DNA from: Mytilus edulis
Taxonomy: Eukaryota; Mollusca; Bivalvia; Mytilida; Mytilidae
DNA length: 64,000 nucleotides
Assembly: GCF_963676685.1 (NCBI RefSeq)
Contig: NC_092350.1
Coordinates: 67,768,502-67,832,501 of the forward strand
Direction: 5' to 3'
The notes below the pieces were generated by a model that saw nothing but the letters and a program-made list of their open reading frames with translations, searched no databases and was not told the origin of the DNA. The translations under genes were made by a program, and so were the position numbers. Positions 21,137 to 35,100 of the stretch are shown here, one piece after another. Within the stretch, counting starts at the first letter, position 1. The number at the start of each line of letters is the position of its first letter.

Positions 21137-22124
21137 ACTCAAATCTTTCCGAGTTTCCAAAGCCTACAAATCCTATTTCTTACTCAAACACGGTGTTTTA
21201 ATTTTAACCAAAGCTACACAAATTTTGCAAATTTATATACAAAAAGCACACGAAACACGAGATCTTGCTTTGCTTCAAATACCTGACAGCATGAAACGAT
21301 TTCTGCATGACAAAACGGGTGTGAAAATAAAAAGCGGCTTGTGAAATACGGCAAGTCGCCAGAATATATTTTTAAACGTATAACATACGTATACGTATTT
21401 AATCTTAATCGAACGAAATAACATGATCATGTTGATTCATCCTAGGTCCGACGAACGCAGTTTTTAAAGCCTAGGAAATTTCATTAATCAGAAAATAAAT
21501 TCAACGCTTTTTCACAATCAGCACGGACTTTTCACTGTCTCGTTTAGTTAACACAAACATAAACAGTTCACCTGTTCTATTTTTTAAAGGAATTGACCGG
21601 TACAGCAATTTTTAAATAAATTTCAGAAGGAGGAAAAAACTTACCGGCCGACTGCAGTTTCCATCGTTTGCCCTCGTTCTGAGGCGACGTCGCTATTAAC
21701 GATGATTGAAACAGTAGAAGGGGACGTAATTCTTTTCCCCGCGTTTTTCCGTAACGCTAAAAATTTATAGAGTTTCTTTTTAGGAACGAGAATACATTAA
21801 TACACTGACATGTGCTGTTATAAATACAAGCAAGCGACAACAAAAATATTACATTACAAGAAAAGAAAAGAACTTTTTAGAGAACAGACATAAAAAAGAA
21901 AAAAAAGAAAATGCAACTTATTTTACATGCACGAGAAGTAGAATGATTTACAACAATGAGTAAAACTATACAATTTACGCAAACTCCTTAAATAAGAAAG
22001 ATATATAGAAAAAGTACACATGTAGTGCTCAGTGAAAAGCATTAGAGAATATTTTACTGGGGCTGTTTCGCAGGCTATTGAAGGGAAAGCTATTTTTCTA
22101 TTTTAATTTTCTCCCCAAACAGGG

Positions 22125-22315
22125 GGAGTGAGCCGATCCTGGAGGTACTGCAATACCAGGCCAACTCGTGGCAAGAGCGGTGCAAGCACCTAACATCTCA
22201 CCTAGTTGCAAAAATCAGTTTAATATCGAAGTACCCACATGGGGTACGTATCAGATATTAAGCTGATAAGAACAGATACTACACTTTGATCTTAGCCAAA
22301 AGGCCGAGAAGCGAT
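22125..22315 (-). ncRNA. U2 spliceosomal snRNA, type B (copy 11)
   Basis: Identical to copy 1, with a full spacer upstream. Confidence 0.97.
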
Positions 22316-23303
22316 ACTCAAATCTTTCCGAGTTTCCAAAGCCTACAAATCCTATTTCTTACTCAAACACGGTGTTTTAATTTTAACCAAAGCTACACAA
22401 ATTTTGCAAATTTATATACAAAAAGCACACGAAACACGAGATCTTGCTTTGCTTCAAATACCTGACAGCATGAAACGATTTCTGCATGACAAAACGGGTG
22501 TGAAAATAAAAAGCGGCTTGTGAAATACGGCAAGTCGCCAGAATATATTTTTAAACGTATAACATACGTATACGTATTTAATCTTAATCGAACGAAATAA
22601 CATGATCATGTTGATTCATCCTAGGTCCGACGAACGCAGTTTTTAAAGCCTAGGAAATTTCATTAATCAGAAAATAAATTCAACGCTTTTTCACAATCAG
22701 CACGGACTTTTCACTGTCTCGTTTAGTTAACACAAACATAAACAGTTCACCTGTTCTATTTTTTAAAGGAATTGACCGGTACAGCAATTTTTAAATAAAT
22801 TTCAGAAGGAGGAAAAAACTTACCGGCCGACTGCAGTTTCCATCGTTTGCCCTCGTTCTGAGGCGACGTCGCTATTAACGATGATTGAAACAGTAGAAGG
22901 GGACGTAATTCTTTTCCCCGCGTTTTTCCGTAACGCTAAAAATTTATAGAGTTTCTTTTTAGGAACGAGAATACATTAATACACTGACATGTGCTGTTAT
23001 AAATACAAGCAAGCGACAACAAAAATATTACATTACAAGAAAAGAAAAGAACTTTTTAGAGAACAGACATAAAAAAGAAAAAAAAGAAAATGCAACTTAT
23101 TTTACATGCACGAGAAGTAGAATGATTTACAACAATGAGTAAAACTATACAATTTACGCAAACTCCTTAAATAAGAAAGATATATAGAAAAAGTACACAT
23201 GTAGTGCTCAGTGAAAAGCATTAGAGAATATTTTACTGGGGCTGTTTCGCAGGCTATTGAAGGGAAAGCTATTTTTCTATTTTAATTTTCTCCCCAAACA
23301 GGG

Positions 23304-23494
23304 GGAGTGAGCCGATCCTGGAGGTACTGCAATACCAGGCCAACTCGTGGCAAGAGCGGTGCAAGCACCTAACATCTCACCTAGTTGCAAAAATCAGTTT
23401 AATATCGAAGTACCCACATGGGGTACGTATCAGATATTAAGCTGATAAGAACAGATACTACACTTTGATCTTAGCCAAAAGGCCGAGAAGCGAT
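23304..23494 (-). ncRNA. U2 spliceosomal snRNA, type B (copy 12)
   Basis: Identical to copy 1, with a full spacer upstream. Confidence 0.97.
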
Positions 23495-24482
23495 ACTCAA
23501 ATCTTTCCGAGTTTCCAAAGCCTACAAATCCTATTTCTTACTCAAACACGGTGTTTTAATTTTAACCAAAGCTACACAAATTTTGCAAATTTATATACAA
23601 AAAGCACACGAAACACGAGATCTTGCTTTGCTTCAAATACCTGACAGCATGAAACGATTTCTGCATGACAAAACGGGTGTGAAAATAAAAAGCGGCTTGT
23701 GAAATACGGCAAGTCGCCAGAATATATTTTTAAACGTATAACATACGTATACGTATTTAATCTTAATCGAACGAAATAACATGATCATGTTGATTCATCC
23801 TAGGTCCGACGAACGCAGTTTTTAAAGCCTAGGAAATTTCATTAATCAGAAAATAAATTCAACGCTTTTTCACAATCAGCACGGACTTTTCACTGTCTCG
23901 TTTAGTTAACACAAACATAAACAGTTCACCTGTTCTATTTTTTAAAGGAATTGACCGGTACAGCAATTTTTAAATAAATTTCAGAAGGAGGAAAAAACTT
24001 ACCGGCCGACTGCAGTTTCCATCGTTTGCCCTCGTTCTGAGGCGACGTCGCTATTAACGATGATTGAAACAGTAGAAGGGGACGTAATTCTTTTCCCCGC
24101 GTTTTTCCGTAACGCTAAAAATTTATAGAGTTTCTTTTTAGGAACGAGAATACATTAATACACTGACATGTGCTGTTATAAATACAAGCAAGCGACAACA
24201 AAAATATTACATTACAAGAAAAGAAAAGAACTTTTTAGAGAACAGACATAAAAAAGAAAAAAAAGAAAATGCAACTTATTTTACATGCACGAGAAGTAGA
24301 ATGATTTACAACAATGAGTAAAACTATACAATTTACGCAAACTCCTTAAATAAGAAAGATATATAGAAAAAGTACACATGTAGTGCTCAGTGAAAAGCAT
24401 TAGAGAATATTTTACTGGGGCTGTTTCGCAGGCTATTGAAGGGAAAGCTATTTTTCTATTTTAATTTTCTCCCCAAACAGGG

Positions 24483-24673
24483 GGAGTGAGCCGATCCTGG
24501 AGGTACTGCAATACCAGGCCAACTCGTGGCAAGAGCGGTGCAAGCACCTAACATCTCACCTAGTTGCAAAAATCAGTTTAATATCGAAGTACCCACATGG
24601 GGTACGTATCAGATATTAAGCTGATAAGAACAGATACTACACTTTGATCTTAGCCAAAAGGCCGAGAAGCGAT
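24483..24673 (-). ncRNA. U2 spliceosomal snRNA, type B (copy 13)
   Basis: Identical to copy 1, with a full spacer upstream. Confidence 0.97.
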
Positions 24674-25661
24674 ACTCAAATCTTTCCGAGTTTCCAAAGC
24701 CTACAAATCCTATTTCTTACTCAAACACGGTGTTTTAATTTTAACCAAAGCTACACAAATTTTGCAAATTTATATACAAAAAGCACACGAAACACGAGAT
24801 CTTGCTTTGCTTCAAATACCTGACAGCATGAAACGATTTCTGCATGACAAAACGGGTGTGAAAATAAAAAGCGGCTTGTGAAATACGGCAAGTCGCCAGA
24901 ATATATTTTTAAACGTATAACATACGTATACGTATTTAATCTTAATCGAACGAAATAACATGATCATGTTGATTCATCCTAGGTCCGACGAACGCAGTTT
25001 TTAAAGCCTAGGAAATTTCATTAATCAGAAAATAAATTCAACGCTTTTTCACAATCAGCACGGACTTTTCACTGTCTCGTTTAGTTAACACAAACATAAA
25101 CAGTTCACCTGTTCTATTTTTTAAAGGAATTGACCGGTACAGCAATTTTTAAATAAATTTCAGAAGGAGGAAAAAACTTACCGGCCGACTGCAGTTTCCA
25201 TCGTTTGCCCTCGTTCTGAGGCGACGTCGCTATTAACGATGATTGAAACAGTAGAAGGGGACGTAATTCTTTTCCCCGCGTTTTTCCGTAACGCTAAAAA
25301 TTTATAGAGTTTCTTTTTAGGAACGAGAATACATTAATACACTGACATGTGCTGTTATAAATACAAGCAAGCGACAACAAAAATATTACATTACAAGAAA
25401 AGAAAAGAACTTTTTAGAGAACAGACATAAAAAAGAAAAAAAAGAAAATGCAACTTATTTTACATGCACGAGAAGTAGAATGATTTACAACAATGAGTAA
25501 AACTATACAATTTACGCAAACTCCTTAAATAAGAAAGATATATAGAAAAAGTACACATGTAGTGCTCAGTGAAAAGCATTAGAGAATATTTTACTGGGGC
25601 TGTTTCGCAGGCTATTGAAGGGAAAGCTATTTTTCTATTTTAATTTTCTCCCCAAACAGGG

Positions 25662-25852
25662 GGAGTGAGCCGATCCTGGAGGTACTGCAATACCAGGCCA
25701 ACTCGTGGCAAGAGCGGTGCAAGCACCTAACATCTCACCTAGTTGCAAAAATCAGTTTAATATCGAAGTACCCACATGGGGTACGTATCAGATATTAAGC
25801 TGATAAGAACAGATACTACACTTTGATCTTAGCCAAAAGGCCGAGAAGCGAT
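25662..25852 (-). ncRNA. U2 spliceosomal snRNA, type B (copy 14)
   Basis: Identical to copy 1, with a full spacer upstream. Confidence 0.97.
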
Positions 25853-26840
25853 ACTCAAATCTTTCCGAGTTTCCAAAGCCTACAAATCCTATTTCTTACT
25901 CAAACACGGTGTTTTAATTTTAACCAAAGCTACACAAATTTTGCAAATTTATATACAAAAAGCACACGAAACACGAGATCTTGCTTTGCTTCAAATACCT
26001 GACAGCATGAAACGATTTCTGCATGACAAAACGGGTGTGAAAATAAAAAGCGGCTTGTGAAATACGGCAAGTCGCCAGAATATATTTTTAAACGTATAAC
26101 ATACGTATACGTATTTAATCTTAATCGAACGAAATAACATGATCATGTTGATTCATCCTAGGTCCGACGAACGCAGTTTTTAAAGCCTAGGAAATTTCAT
26201 TAATCAGAAAATAAATTCAACGCTTTTTCACAATCAGCACGGACTTTTCACTGTCTCGTTTAGTTAACACAAACATAAACAGTTCACCTGTTCTATTTTT
26301 TAAAGGAATTGACCGGTACAGCAATTTTTAAATAAATTTCAGAAGGAGGAAAAAACTTACCGGCCGACTGCAGTTTCCATCGTTTGCCCTCGTTCTGAGG
26401 CGACGTCGCTATTAACGATGATTGAAACAGTAGAAGGGGACGTAATTCTTTTCCCCGCGTTTTTCCGTAACGCTAAAAATTTATAGAGTTTCTTTTTAGG
26501 AACGAGAATACATTAATACACTGACATGTGCTGTTATAAATACAAGCAAGCGACAACAAAAATATTACATTACAAGAAAAGAAAAGAACTTTTTAGAGAA
26601 CAGACATAAAAAAGAAAAAAAAGAAAATGCAACTTATTTTACATGCACGAGAAGTAGAATGATTTACAACAATGAGTAAAACTATACAATTTACGCAAAC
26701 TCCTTAAATAAGAAAGATATATAGAAAAAGTACACATGTAGTGCTCAGTGAAAAGCATTAGAGAATATTTTACTGGGGCTGTTTCGCAGGCTATTGAAGG
26801 GAAAGCTATTTTTCTATTTTAATTTTCTCCCCAAACAGGG

Positions 26841-27031
26841 GGAGTGAGCCGATCCTGGAGGTACTGCAATACCAGGCCAACTCGTGGCAAGAGCGGTGCA
26901 AGCACCTAACATCTCACCTAGTTGCAAAAATCAGTTTAATATCGAAGTACCCACATGGGGTACGTATCAGATATTAAGCTGATAAGAACAGATACTACAC
27001 TTTGATCTTAGCCAAAAGGCCGAGAAGCGAT
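26841..27031 (-). ncRNA. U2 spliceosomal snRNA, type B (copy 15)
   Basis: Identical to copy 1, with a full spacer upstream. Confidence 0.97.
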
Positions 27032-28019
27032 ACTCAAATCTTTCCGAGTTTCCAAAGCCTACAAATCCTATTTCTTACTCAAACACGGTGTTTTAATTTT
27101 AACCAAAGCTACACAAATTTTGCAAATTTATATACAAAAAGCACACGAAACACGAGATCTTGCTTTGCTTCAAATACCTGACAGCATGAAACGATTTCTG
27201 CATGACAAAACGGGTGTGAAAATAAAAAGCGGCTTGTGAAATACGGCAAGTCGCCAGAATATATTTTTAAACGTATAACATACGTATACGTATTTAATCT
27301 TAATCGAACGAAATAACATGATCATGTTGATTCATCCTAGGTCCGACGAACGCAGTTTTTAAAGCCTAGGAAATTTCATTAATCAGAAAATAAATTCAAC
27401 GCTTTTTCACAATCAGCACGGACTTTTCACTGTCTCGTTTAGTTAACACAAACATAAACAGTTCACCTGTTCTATTTTTTAAAGGAATTGACCGGTACAG
27501 CAATTTTTAAATAAATTTCAGAAGGAGGAAAAAACTTACCGGCCGACTGCAGTTTCCATCGTTTGCCCTCGTTCTGAGGCGACGTCGCTATTAACGATGA
27601 TTGAAACAGTAGAAGGGGACGTAATTCTTTTCCCCGCGTTTTTCCGTAACGCTAAAAATTTATAGAGTTTCTTTTTAGGAACGAGAATACATTAATACAC
27701 TGACATGTGCTGTTATAAATACAAGCAAGCGACAACAAAAATATTACATTACAAGAAAAGAAAAGAACTTTTTAGAGAACAGACATAAAAAAGAAAAAAA
27801 AGAAAATGCAACTTATTTTACATGCACGAGAAGTAGAATGATTTACAACAATGAGTAAAACTATACAATTTACGCAAACTCCTTAAATAAGAAAGATATA
27901 TAGAAAAAGTACACATGTAGTGCTCAGTGAAAAGCATTAGAGAATATTTTACTGGGGCTGTTTCGCAGGCTATTGAAGGGAAAGCTATTTTTCTATTTTA
28001 ATTTTCTCCCCAAACAGGG

Positions 28020-28210
28020 GGAGTGAGCCGATCCTGGAGGTACTGCAATACCAGGCCAACTCGTGGCAAGAGCGGTGCAAGCACCTAACATCTCACCTAG
28101 TTGCAAAAATCAGTTTAATATCGAAGTACCCACATGGGGTACGTATCAGATATTAAGCTGATAAGAACAGATACTACACTTTGATCTTAGCCAAAAGGCC
28201 GAGAAGCGAT
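28020..28210 (-). ncRNA. U2 spliceosomal snRNA, type B (copy 16, array edge)
   Basis: Gene identical to copy 1. Only 122 bp of upstream unit remain before unrelated DNA begins at 28333. The PSE (28253-28269) and the octamer-like site are kept; more distal sequence is replaced. It may be weakly expressed or silent. Confidence 0.96.
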
Positions 28211-28766
28211 ACTCAAATCTTTCCGAGTTTCCAAAGCCTACAAATCCTATTTCTTACTCAAACACGGTGTTTTAATTTTAACCAAAGCTACACAAATTTT
28301 GCAAATTTATATACAAAAAGCACACGAAACACAATTTCGTTTTCGGTCGTTCCTGGCCATTGCTCTATTTTTGGATTTTTGGTTACAAAAAGTATTATGA
28401 AAAAATCTCCACTATGAATACACGATAAAATATAGTCCTAAATGTAATCGGTAGATCATTCCTGAACATTAATAGTTTATGAAATATATAACGGATATAT
28501 AACTGATTTTTGACATTATGATTAGAATCGCAATCTTTTGTAATGCAATGTGGTCCAGCAGTTGTCTTTTTATTAGAACTATTTTACAGGATGCCGAACC
28601 AGGAAGTAATTCCTTTTAAGGTCAAATAGTGGACCAGTACCAAAAAAGTAACGACAGATAAGAACTCACTTGCTTTGTTTATACATGTATATGTTACAGG
28701 CGCAAAAGTTATCTGTAAATTCTCCTTTTACATAGTTCTGTTCGACAACTTGATTTACTTATACAT

Positions 28767-28911
28767 CAGTGGCGGATCCAAGGGTGGGGGTTGAAACCCC
28801 CTTTTTTGGACGATCAATGCAATTGAATAGGGACATGTAGTTGGAACCCCCTCTTTCTTCTGGGTTAGGCCCCCGGCCTTTTTTTAAATGGCTGGATCCG
28901 CCCCATAACTG
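28767..28911. mobile_element. GGCGGATCCA foldback (MITE-like) element
   Basis: GGCGGATCCA at 28771-28780 and its reverse complement TGGATCCGCC at 28893-28902 bound about 145 bp of G/C-run-rich DNA (multiple ggttggaacccccc-like blocks). The outer bases CAGT and ACTG are also inverted. It is non-coding, so non-autonomous if mobile. Confidence 0.55.
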
Positions 28912-29951
28912 ACAAGACAATTCATTATACATTGAGCGGTACCCTACATTGAGTATCTCAAGCATCGTTGGTTAATTTGTTTTTTTTTCAACTTTGAGAA
29001 TCCCATGGACAACTTGAAATTTACAACGTATATTTTATCAAAACATTCAATTATTTGTTTTTGTCAAGGATTTGTATAGTAAAATCTCGCGCTGCATAAG
29101 ATATTATAATAAGTCCCCGAGATTCTAACCATTTTGGTGTAAACAATATTTTTAATATTATGAATTATACAAATACATTTTATATGCATTTGTTTTACAC
29201 AATTACAAAAAGGTGAAAATGTTATCTGTTGTTTGTTTATCTATGAGATACATAATATTTATGACTCTTGAAAAACAAGTACTTTTATTAAATGGAATAA
29301 TGAACTTTTTAATGCAATATTTATACCACTTGTAATTATAACTCTTGCCAATAATAAATTCCAAAAATGAATAATTATGATTTCAATTGTATTTTATTGT
29401 ATTTTATTTTTTTTAAATGATTTTTTCAACTCCTGAGCTATTTAAAGTAAGTACAGAGGTTTACATAGTAAGAAAAATCATTTCTTATCTGGTCCGTATA
29501 CGGATATGTTATCCCACTTATAGGTACTTTCGTTTAGTAATTTCAACCAATAGAAAAAGAGTTTACAAAACCGCCAGCCTTACATTGTTTACATTTTGTC
29601 TGTCTCACAACCCGGGAAAGTCTGAAAGACTGAATCATCCTCTACGAATCTTTCAGAATTTATCAAATTATAGGTAAAATTGCTGCAATGGCAACATCTC
29701 ACAATCTACCATCATTACTTTAAAATGAATTTACCTATCTCTTGTATCAAATATAATTATATTTTCATGATTTTATAAATTATTCGTTTGCTTTTCCCTG
29801 TGTTTTTCTGAAACGCAGTTTCTATATTTTGTTATATTCATGTGTAAACATTAGTCATTATTGAAGGGGAATACTTATAAATACTTTTACTGCATTACAA
29901 AGGGGACACATACATATGTTATATTGTCATTGAGTCATGTTCTTAGATAGG

Positions 29952-30186
29952 AAGATGTGGTATGAGTGCCAATGAGACAACTCTCCATCCAAATAACAAT
30001 TTATAAAAGTAAATCATTATAGGTCAAGCTACGGCCTTCAACACGGAGCATTGCAATTGGCTCACACAAAACAGCAAACTATAAAGGGCCCCAACATTAC
30101 TCCCAACATTACTAGTGTAAAAACATTCAAACGAGAAACATGTATGTATTACATAAACAGACAACAACTACTGTACATCAGATTCA
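29952..30186 (+). repeat. dispersed repeat, GAAGATGTGG family, plus orientation
   Basis: Starts GAAGATGTGGTATGAGTGCC. The same end, often inverted, recurs at 38156-38241, 41449-41530, 48355-48470, 49431-49560 and 52189-52312. Copies in minus orientation end ...GGCACTCAAACCACATCTTC, so the family seems to have similar sequence at both ends (long inverted termini). Confidence 0.6.
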
Positions 30187-30280
30187 TTGTACATTTAAAA
30201 TACGACTCACGATCAAACTTTAAATAACAGGGATCTCCATGACTTGTTTTATCATCATGATCATGGCAGCCCACTGTTAA

Positions 30281-30452
30281 ACTCCCTCCCTCCCTCCCAT
30301 TATGACATCAAAATTTCCATTAAAAAAGCATGCATAGTACGAATTCATATGACGGACGGACGGACGGACGTACAACAACAACAACAGCGGAGTTAGTAAA
30401 TCACTCAAATATGAGGTCAACTCCTTAACGGAAGAAGAAGAAGAAGAAGAAC
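30281..30452. repeat. microsatellite cluster
   Basis: Contains (CCCT)n near 30283-30299, (GACG)n near 30352-30370, (AAC)n near 30372-30385 and (GAA)n near 30432-30450, within less than 200 bp. Confidence 0.8.
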
Positions 30453-32173
30453 AACATATGGTCTTTGCATCATGTAAAATGTACATAGAAATTGTGGAAT
30501 GTAATAGATACGTGCATGCTATTGGTTTCTGGTGAAAGTATTTTCATCCATGTAAATCTTATATTATGCCTATGATGCAATTATTTAGCTGCAAACTCTA
30601 TTTTAGTTGAAAAATGCTATAATAATGGCTTTACATAATGAACTTAATGAACTGATTTTCCTGGCATTGGGAGTACAATGTATTTTTCCTGTAAAATTCA
30701 AGGTTTCATCTTACAGACTTTATAAAATTCAACTGTTCATGTCATGATCAAAATTTCACTGTTAAAAAATTTCACTGTTAAAAATTTCACTGTTCAGGTG
30801 TAATTAGTGGGGTTGGTTATTAAAATAATGATATTTTAAGAAGTGATTTTTTTGTGAAGGAGATTGAGGTATTGATATTACTAGATTTATTTCACTTGAC
30901 TGGGCGGGGTTTCAGAAGTTCACTTATTCAAGACTAGTCCATCCATCTATAAACAGGAGTTTTGGAATAAAATCATCAATGAAGTGTCCAGTTATTCTTC
31001 CCATATCATACACTCATTTCTTTTGTATATGCGTTTAGTTTAATGACACTGATAGGGGATTAGAATTCAATATTAATTTTAACGGCAATCATCCTTATCA
31101 CACACATCTTCAAATAGACTACACGGTCCTTATGCAAATTAAAAAATTAGCTCCGCCCAATCAGTTGAAATAACATTGGTAAAACTTAAACAAGTGATTT
31201 TTATGTCATTATTCTAGATTCAGTACAAGGTTATCACCTGAAATGACTTGGTCATCCGATCCTATCAACACAGATGTTGGTTCTGATAATTTCAGCAACA
31301 TAATTAGTCCATGGATCATTAGTATTCAATATTTAAAGCTATAATAAAATTAAATCACTAAGTGTACTGATTAATTTGTACCACTTATACATGTACATGT
31401 ATACATTTTGTAGGTGACAGGTGATTATTAAAAAAAGACAACCTTTTGGCTTTATGGACAAAATATTTACTTGAATCAGTGATTTAGAAACTCACTACGT
31501 CATGTATGTAATCAATCTTAATGGTGAAACCTTACATTTATAAAAAGAGATTTCACGAAATTAGAAATATTATCTGAATAATTAATTAGTAAATTGGTGT
31601 TCTGATATTACCAAAGTGCAGCCAAAAGTCTTAGGCATTGGATATGGATACACTGTTGGCTACTACGTACATATAATACATGACATGTATTTAAAAAAAA
31701 ACCAGATCATTCAGCAAAAAGAAAATCAGAAAAATCAACTTCGATGAAACGATTTGCCTATTTGATTTTGTTTACAATTTAAAAAAACGTAGGAATGAAT
31801 TAATCTGAATTTGTAATAACAGAAGTATTGTCAAAACAATTAATATAATCATAATTTTTCAACGGAACTCAAATTAAATGATCAACTTATTTGTTTCTGT
31901 GATTTAAATTTATTCCTTTCTGTTTCAGTTATAGGTGTGTTCATTAGGGACACATGGCAATACAATTTATCGATATTTGTCCACCATTATTTGACATCAC
32001 AAAGGTCCTTGTTAAATTTTTACATCATATAATACAAAATATTTGATGCCACAATGGAAAAGGGATTGTTGTATGTCAAATGTCAATACTTCAAGGGAGG
32101 CAGATTCTACTCTGAACCTACTCTGAACAGGCTGAATTACCTCTTTTTATTTTACAAATTACCTTTATTGTAG

Positions 32174-32179
32174 CGAGAG
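32174..32179 (+). other. PPP1R7: 5' UTR end of PPP1R7 after a 3' splice site
   Basis: Pyrimidine-rich DNA ending 'tttattgtag' just before CGAGAG-ATG looks like a splice acceptor (AG at 32172-32173). It implies an upstream non-coding exon. A transcription start nearer the ATG cannot be excluded. Confidence 0.45.
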
Positions 32180-35100
32180 ATGGCAGACAAAGTATTGTCA
32201 GAAGATGAAGAAATGGAGGATGTCCAAGACGAGGAGGGAACAGACCATGTTATTGTTGACATTGATGCAGAGGTATGATTTTGGGGGTGGGGGGGGGGGG
32301 GGGGGCACTATCTATATACAAGATGATAGTACATGCCCCTTGAATGGCTCACCTTTTCGTCTGTCATCTTTCTTGGTGTTCCCGGCTGTGTATTTACCAA
32401 TTTTTCTTTTTTGACACTTTCGTATTCCACTCTTACATGAAACCCAAATAATATGGGAAAAGGTTATATTAAAAAAAAAATCTAAATTATATAAATAGTG
32501 GGGTAACAGAATCCCTGCCGTACCCCCTATCAATTTAGAAATGAAGTATATATATGATATATCTATGTCTAGTTTGATAAAAATTGTTCTGAGGGGAGTA
32601 CAGCTTTTTTTCACTACCTACCAGTAATACTACAGAGAATATATAGTTATTGAATGGGGACTTGGGTAATAAAGCTTTTGTGAAGGTTCTAGGAAAGTTT
32701 GTTGTTAATAAAAGTTCCATAATCAAGGAGAAAAACGAATAATTGTACATGAATTATTTATTTGCTTTACACTCGATTACTAACCAGCATAAAGTCTGTG
32801 TCACCAATTTCCATGTTTCTCAAAATTATACATGTGCATAAAGCAATATGTGCCAACTCTTAGATATTGTACATCCTGTGGCTTCAGTCTTAAGCTTCCA
32901 ATATGACAAAATATAAAACCAAATTGGCCTCAATTATATACCAAGCCATATATTAAAAACAAGACACGAGTTATAACCTGGCTTGGGTTGCACATCTTTC
33001 TTGGTGTTTATTATAACCATGTACATTTTTTTACATCACTTTATGGTATAGGATTTGCTCATTATTGAACAACATACAGTGCCTTATATATATGGACCAT
33101 AATTTGGTATTCGGCCTTTGGTTTCTTTTTGTATCCTTTTTTATAAGTTCTAAAATTTTAACTTTTATTTTGTGGGTTGTGTTGGTGTTAGAATAGTATG
33201 AATGGAACAATTGAGTTTTTCGAGAAAAAATTAATACATTTTGTTTCACCGTTTACGTGACAGGAAACCAAACAGGAAACCAATCTTTATTTTCTTTATT
33301 TTGCACAATATAATTCAAAAGGCATAAATAAACACCATTACTAGTGTTACTTGCTTCATGTTAATATTTAAAATCTATTTTCAATGTTATATTACAGTTT
33401 TTTTTAAACGTGACAGGAAACCATCAGAAACCGAAAGCATTTTTTTAGTTTTATTTTATTGCAAAATCTGCTTAAAATAATCTGAAAAGTATACTTTTTC
33501 TTAAAATCCATCTTAAATGTAACAGTATTATAAAACTCCTAAATATGTACATGTGCTTGTTTTGAAAACAATTAGTACAATTTATTCAGAATTTTCCATA
33601 TTTTCTTCATTGATACAGGATACCATAATCGTTGTATCTTGATGTTTTGGCCAAAAAAAAAATATTTATATTTGGTTTTGAAATTCCAGTTATATAAAAT
33701 TTATTCCAAATCATTGGCAATGTAAAATTCTTTAAATCCAGTAAAGAAAAAAACTTTTAACTTGGAATTAAAATCTTTAAAATAGGCACCATGTGATATT
33801 TGTGACCTGTACACCATCTACATGGTTTCCACATTTTAACCTACTTTAGTGGGCTAAAATCAATAAAGTACTTCCTTTCAAGTCATGCCTGGTAAAAGTT
33901 TACTTTTCCTTTGACAAGTTTATTGCGTTTCTGAAAAGTGTTTGCAGAACATGAATATAAAAAAAAAAATAATTAAAAATTGTGACAAAGTTACCAACTT
34001 TGTACATTCCTAGTGTAACGGTATATTAACATGCATTTTTCATTTAATTATCTTTATTCACCTAAAATATCCAGTAATATTTACTGCTGAAGCAAAATCA
34101 ATCCAACGAACATTGGCACCATGATAAGAGACGTAATTTCGATTGAATTTTCCAAGGACCCTTTACATCGTTATTGGGAAACGTAGTGTGTTTAAACGTC
34201 GGTCAAATTTGAAATCGATTTTGTCAAGTCATTGGGCATTTGTTTTCACACAAGATCGTATGTAACATTATGCACATAGGAATAATAATAGACCCCCGGC
34301 GCAATCTCTTTGAAAATTGTATTTTCCTTTTTTAAACAAGTCGAAACAAGTCTACAGATTATGTTTGCTAACATCCCGTTGGAAACAAAAACAATGTTAA
34401 GAACTAGTATATTGTATGTCCGGCTGTAAGGGCGTGATCACATGTTAGTCACATGTTTCACGTATGACCGGAAATGATTAGAACTTGAGGACAAAAACAA
34501 TTTTAATAAATAACTGGACTTCTGTTTCGTGTGAAATGTAACGCATAACGATAACGTCATTTTCTTACTTAATTATTACGAAGATCAAAACAAGAATGTA
34601 AATCATCTCTGATTTACCTGTTTGAACATCTCGCGAGAGTTCATATTTGCATATTGTTTTTAAGAATTCTATTACAACAAAGCAGATTACATCATCTAAA
34701 ATTTGCGTTACGAAATCGGACACAAAAATCACGCCACTGTTCTTACATCTGCTACATAAATACTTATAGTTCTCGGCATTTTCTTCTCACTATTCTTATT
34801 GGTCGATGTTCTTTGTTATTTGAAAGCAAAATTTAAGAATTTGCCGGTGACGATTATCTATAAATCAGTCAGCGTTATGCTCTTCGGAAGCAAAAAGTAA
34901 TGCGAGAAACAACACAAAAATACGGTTGTAGAATCTTTGAAATTCGTATATTTCAATTTTTTTTCTAGGGAAGAGTAGCATACACTTGTATGTTAATAAA
35001 AATAATGGCATCTTTAGATGTAGTTACAACTTTTCTTACAGTAATTCAAATTTTATCACTTTTCTATAGTTATAGGAAACGGAGCCCAATAGCAAATTAT

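Larger units (their letters stand above)
9863..28332 (-). repeat. U2 snRNA tandem array, type B units (1179-bp period)
   Basis: U2 5' ends lie at 9913, 11092, 12271, 13450, 14629, 15809, 16421, 17600, 18779, 19957, 21136, 22315, 23494, 24673, 25852, 27031 and 28210. Spacing is 1179 bp except 1180 (one extra A near 15506), 1178 (one G missing in 'gaccgtac' near 19242) and 612 across the N gap. Units are otherwise identical by eye. The last unit breaks off at 28332, 122 bp upstream of its U2 start, so it keeps the PSE but not the rest of the spacer. Confidence 0.97.
28333..32173. other. gene-free flank between U2 array and PPP1R7
   Basis: I see no coding exon or RNA gene here. It holds the foldback element at 28767-28911, a dispersed repeat at 29952-30186 and a microsatellite cluster at 30281-30452. 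The promoter and any non-coding first exon of the PPP1R7 gene should lie in this stretch, but I cannot place them by eye. Confidence 0.6.

Noticed and set aside
9863-28332. Regular repeats as a CRISPR-like array
   Set aside because: The period is 1179 bp with whole U2 genes in each unit and no variable spacers.
32205-32414. 69-codon ORF over the PPP1R7 exon 1 donor
   Set aside because: Wrong frame; includes an intronic G run.
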